DNA of 40,919 nt from Candidatus Methylomirabilota bacterium (GTDB lineage: Bacteria > Methylomirabilota > Methylomirabilia > Methylomirabilales > CSP1-5), in the NCBI GenBank assembly GCA_027293415.1, contig JAPUFX010000075.1:1-40919 (forward strand), read 5' to 3'. A program made the translations under genes and the position numbers. The notes beneath the pieces are model-generated. The model searched no databases. It was not told the DNA's origin and worked only from the letters and a program-made list of their open reading frames with translations. This document shows positions 38,458-40,919 of the stretch, piece by piece (position 1 is the first letter of the stretch; every line of letters starts with the position of its first letter).

Positions 38458-38646
38458 TCGGTCTAATTTAGTAGAGCGGGAATCAGGTTCGGATGAGGCT
38501 GAGGTTGACGTGGGGGGAGCATCCCCAGTATCGTATCGCTAATTGAAGGTCCTCTGGTGCCGCCAGACAGGAGTGGTCCGTGATCTCCCCTTTTTCTCCT
38601 GGGCTGGTCTGAACCTCAGATACATCGGGATTCCACGGAGAGCGCC

Positions 38647-40098
38647 TTGCAGTTCCTTCCGGTTGCAGTAGACAAAAGTCACCTCATTACCATCGGCGAG
38701 CGCCTCTACTCGGAGAGCATCGAGCTGATCCGGGAGCTGGTCAACAACGCCTACGATGCTGACGCCACCGACGTCTGGGTCACGGTAAGCGAGGAGGCCA
38801 TCCTGGTCGAGGATAACGGCACCGGAATGGACCTGGAGGGGCTGCGCCAGTATTTCCTGATCGGTTCGCAGGAGAAGCTCCAGAACCCGAAGTCGCCCCG
38901 CTTCGGTCGGGACCGGATCGGGCAGTTCGGGATCGGGAAATTCGCCACCCTGTCAGCCTGCCAGCGCTTCGAGGTAGTCACCCGGAAGGGAGAGTTCGCC
39001 GCCCGCGTGATCTTCGACAAAGAGGAATGGACGCGTCCCGGGGGGGAGTGGCGCCTCCCGCTGGAGACAACCCCTCCGGATCAGGCCCGGGGTGACGGGA
39101 CTACCGTAAGGCTTCAGCACCTGACGCGCCGCTTCGACCCCGCCGAGGTGGAACGGCGGCTCATGGAGGGGGTGCCGCTCAAGGCCCCCCATTTTGCTGT
39201 CTTCCTCAATGGATCACGGGTTCGCCCAAAAAGCCTCGTCGGCCATCGACTCCCGATTCTTGAGGGCACTCCCTTCGGGCCGGTGCACGGGGAAGTGGCA
39301 ATTCTCCCTGCCTCGGCTGCCTCTCGGGACGGACCGGGGATCGAAGTCAAGGTGAAGCAGGTCACCGTCCGCCGGGAGCTGTTCGGCGCCGAGCAGTGGG
39401 GGAAGGTCGTGGCCCGCCTCCGCGGCGAAGTGCATGCCGACTTTCTTCCGGTCACCAGCGACCGCTCCGGATTCGTTCTGGACTCTCCGGAGTATCAGGC
39501 CTTCGCGCACGTGATGCAGAGGGTCATGGGAGAGGTCCGCCAGGTGCTCGGCCGCCTGGCCGGTCAGCGAGAGCGGCGAGCCGCCTCCCGGGCGCTGAAC
39601 GACGCCCTTGAACGGATCGCCCGCGCGCTCCTCAAGAACCCGGACTTTTCCCCGTTCGGGGCTCTTCCCGTGGGAGAGGGGAGCGGTGGGCCGGGTGGGG
39701 CCGCAGTGCAGCCTGGGCGTCGGCGAGGGGCTAGCCGGACCATCCAGGCCGGCGAGGCTGCGGCGTCTCGCACCAGGCGATCCCGAAAGAAGCCCCGCGT
39801 GAAGCGCCTGACCCCGGACGCCGTCGTGCGACGCCTCAAGATGGGGCACGCGGGAATGTCATGTTGCCTTGACCATTTTGGGGAAGACGGGCCCGAGTCC
39901 TTCAGCGAAGGGACTGTCGTGTACATCAACCGGGACCACCCTTTGTATCGGCGCGAGGCAAAAAAAGCGGATACCCACATCATGCATCTGGCCCGACTCT
40001 TGACCCAGGAGATGGCGCTGATGAAAGATCCGAGGCACCCGCGCCAGGCCTTCGAGAGGCAATCCAAGCTGCTCCGGGATGCCTTCATTGAGAGCTAG
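38647..40098 (+). CDS. GHKL-type ATPase (HSP90/MutL/MORC-like), orphan
   Basis: A 483-residue protein. The N-terminal Bergerat ATP-binding fold is complete: ELIRELVNNAYDADA (residues 26-40, N box), LVEDNGTGMD (54-62, D56 and G58) and GQFGIGKFA (92-100). Residues ~180-330 resemble an S5-like transducer and helical domain. A basic, glycine-rich linker (~340-375) follows, then a C-terminal domain (LTPDAVVRRLKMGHAG ... VVYINRDHPLYRR ... THIMHLARLL) that I cannot place. Start TTG 38647 behind GGAGAG. It stands alone between decayed toxin-antitoxin genes and a duplicated fragment. Homologous ATPase folds occur in defence systems and chaperones, but no partner gene is visible. Confidence 0.78.
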   Translation: MQFLPVAVDKSHLITIGERLYSESIELIRELVNNAYDADATDVWVTVSEEAILVEDNGTGMDLEGLRQYFLIGSQEKLQNPKSPRFGRDRIGQFGIGKFATLSACQRFEVVTRKGEFAARVIFDKEEWTRPGGEWRLPLETTPPDQARGDGTTVRLQHLTRRFDPAEVERRLMEGVPLKAPHFAVFLNGSRVRPKSLVGHRLPILEGTPFGPVHGEVAILPASAASRDGPGIEVKVKQVTVRRELFGAEQWGKVVARLRGEVHADFLPVTSDRSGFVLDSPEYQAFAHVMQRVMGEVRQVLGRLAGQRERRAASRALNDALERIARALLKNPDFSPFGALPVGEGSGGPGGAAVQPGRRRGASRTIQAGEAAASRTRRSRKKPRVKRLTPDAVVRRLKMGHAGMSCCLDHFGEDGPESFSEGTVVYINRDHPLYRREAKKADTHIMHLARLLTQEMALMKDPRHPRQAFERQSKLLRDAFIES

Positions 40099-40109
40099 AG
40101 GGCCAATGG

Positions 40110-40234
40110 CTGTGCGCCGTTCCTCCCGGGACCTGCCGGCTCCGCTTCACCGTCACCGCTGAGCACACCCGCGCCGATCTGGACCAGGCCCTCGCAGCGA
40201 TTGAGCAGACCTTCCGCGAATTCGCCCTCCTCTA
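40110..40234 (+). pseudogene. Decayed 3' fragment of a bioF/kbl paralogue
   Basis: This stretch encodes VPPGTCRLRFTVTAEHTR, ADLDQALAAIEQTFREFALL and a stop. It is nearly identical to the C terminus of the enzyme gene at 37115-37234 (roughly 85-90% by eye at DNA level), with mainly synonymous or conservative changes. The 3' flank (TTTTCGCTTGCTTTGGT) also resembles that after the intact gene. The rest of the gene is missing. Confidence 0.75.
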
Positions 40235-40257
40235 AGCCTGTAATTTTCGCTTGCTTT

Positions 40258-40313
40258 GGTACCCCCTCATTCTCATTGATAACGCCCACTTTGTCCGCAT
40301 CGCCGCTCGCAAA
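40258..40313 (+). pseudogene. Decayed vapC fragment (start fused to end)
   Basis: The first ~20 bases match the vapC start at about 37514 (CATTCTCATTGATA). They are joined directly to CGCCCACTTTG and CCGCATCGCCGCTCGCA, which match the vapC end at 37857-37890. So ~320 bases of vapC, and the preceding vapB, have been deleted. Together with the bioF fragment it is the remains of a duplicated bioF-vapBC block. Confidence 0.7.
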
Positions 40314-40536
40314 GATTGCCTCCGACGCGGCATCAAAGGTCAGTGAAGGAATCGGGTTGCAGACTAGGATCTACCCCGGCTGGGTGGGAGAAGGGACCGG
40401 TTTCTATCTTGCCAAGGCGTCCGTGTATGGCACCGCGGGGAAGAATCTGGCGCTTGTGACAGTTGATACCGACGGAACGAACCGGCGAAGCCACCAAGCA
40501 ACCATTGAGGTTGAAGTGGCAAGGAAAGCGAAATAA
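40314..40536 (+). other. Orphan C-terminal-like coding remnant
   Basis: An open frame continues across the vapC fragment and gives ~74 residues (ASDAASKVSEGIGLQTRIYPGWVGEG ... YLAKASVYGTAGKNLALVTVDTDG) to a stop at 40534. It has no start of its own and no family I recognise. The beta-strand pattern suggests the end of an exported or structural protein. It is probably a gene remnant attached to the decayed block. Confidence 0.35.
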
Positions 40537-40545
40537 ATGGCGCCC

Positions 40546-40919
40546 TCAAATTTGGCCTACCCATGTCGCAGCGGCGACCTCGGCCCAGCGGGCGCGAATT
40601 TTCTGGAATTGTTCCGCCGGCAGTGGGCCAGCCGCCAGCATCGCGGCATTCTCAGCCCATCGGCCCGGTTTCGTTGTGCCGACAATTGCGGTGTGTACGC
40701 CGGAAACGCTCACCGTGAAGCGCAGAGCCGTCGCGACGGCATTCTTCATGTCAACGCGCAGGAAATCGTAGTCGAGTTCCCGAAATCGTTCCCAATAGGT
40801 GTGGTAGTAGTCGTCCTCTGGTTTCCTTTTCGACTTCCAGACGGCGTTGGCGATGGGCCGTTTGGCGATCACACCGATGTGGCGCTCTCGAGCAAGAGGT
40901 AAGATAAGGTCGAATGCTT
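40546..40919 (-). CDS. Aldo/keto reductase (C-terminal part; runs off window)
   Basis: The frame is open from 40919 to the stop at 40546, giving ~124 residues without a start. IGVIAKRPIANAVW corresponds to the beta-strand and loop of the AKR barrel. ALRFTVSVSGVHTAIVGTTKPGRWAENAAML is the conserved NADPH-binding C-terminal region (xSVxxAIxGxxxPxxxxEN). Catalytic residues would be in the missing part. The window ends inside the gene. It runs convergently against the decayed region to its left. Confidence 0.85.
   Translation of the reverse strand, partial: AFDLILPLARERHIGVIAKRPIANAVWKSKRKPEDDYYHTYWERFRELDYDFLRVDMKNAVATALRFTVSVSGVHTAIVGTTKPGRWAENAAMLAAGPLPAEQFQKIRARWAEVAAATWVGQI

Noticed and set aside
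1-40919. CRISPR arrays, tRNA or rRNA genes, insertion sequences, integrases
   Set aside because: No regularly spaced direct repeats, tRNA cloverleaf signatures, or transposase or integrase motifs were seen on either strand. A tRNA(Sec) gene was specifically looked for by eye without success.

Overview
The window is about 41 kb of GC-rich bacterial chromosome, carrying mostly single-copy housekeeping and metabolic genes with a decayed accessory zone near the right end. No rRNA, tRNA, CRISPR array or transposase was seen. The gene mix fits an uncultured Gram-negative lineage of the NC10/Methylomirabilota, Rokubacteria or deltaproteobacterial type: PilV/PilW/PilX-type minor pilins under an NtrC-type regulator, the metG-ricT-holB-tmk cluster, an AcuC-like deacetylase, tungstate uptake and selA. 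This placement rests on gene content only and is tentative.

Layout. Positions 1-3801: four type IV minor-pilin genes behind a sigma54-type response regulator. 4234-7907: amidohydrolase, endonuclease III, and an M28 peptidase split from its PDZ domain by a frameshift. 8109-10726: small membrane protein, lipoprotein, MBL-fold hydrolase and hotdog thioesterase, with a hairpin-rich palindromic element at 10037-10200. 11010-12502: an ECF sigma factor and its zinc-finger anti-sigma factor behind a textbook ECF promoter. 13108-15196: cyclase-family protein, NYN/LabA RNase-like protein and a small conserved-looking protein. 15232-18648: a gutted SDR gene, a GroES-like small protein, citrate synthase and a HAD hydrolase. 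18731-21126: a probable selenoprotein methyltransferase and a FetAB-type ABC transporter. 21457-28651: a small zinc-ribbon protein and a tight leftward operon selA-(helical repeat protein)-tmk-holB-ricT-metG. 28789-31081: zinc-ribbon protein, AcuC-like deacetylase, moaC and a DUF465 protein. 31437-35794: CPBP protease and a tungstate regulator-tupABC operon. 36059-40919: BioF/Kbl enzyme, VapBC, a decayed HicAB pair, an orphan GHKL ATPase, a decayed partial copy of the bioF-vapC region, and an aldo/keto reductase running off the end.

The most important result is at 18731-19465. An ArsM-like SAM methyltransferase has an in-frame TGA exactly where the family has its conserved metalloid-binding cysteine. 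Forty-seven sense codons of intact homologous sequence follow before a normal stop. Twenty-one bases after the TGA there is a 10-bp perfect hairpin whose loop is GGU, the geometry of a bacterial SECIS element. The same window encodes SelA, so the TGA is most simply read as selenocysteine, and ordinary gene calling would truncate this protein.

SelA, tungstate uptake and MoaC together suggest (inference) that the organism makes selenium- and tungsten/molybdenum-dependent enzymes such as formate dehydrogenase.
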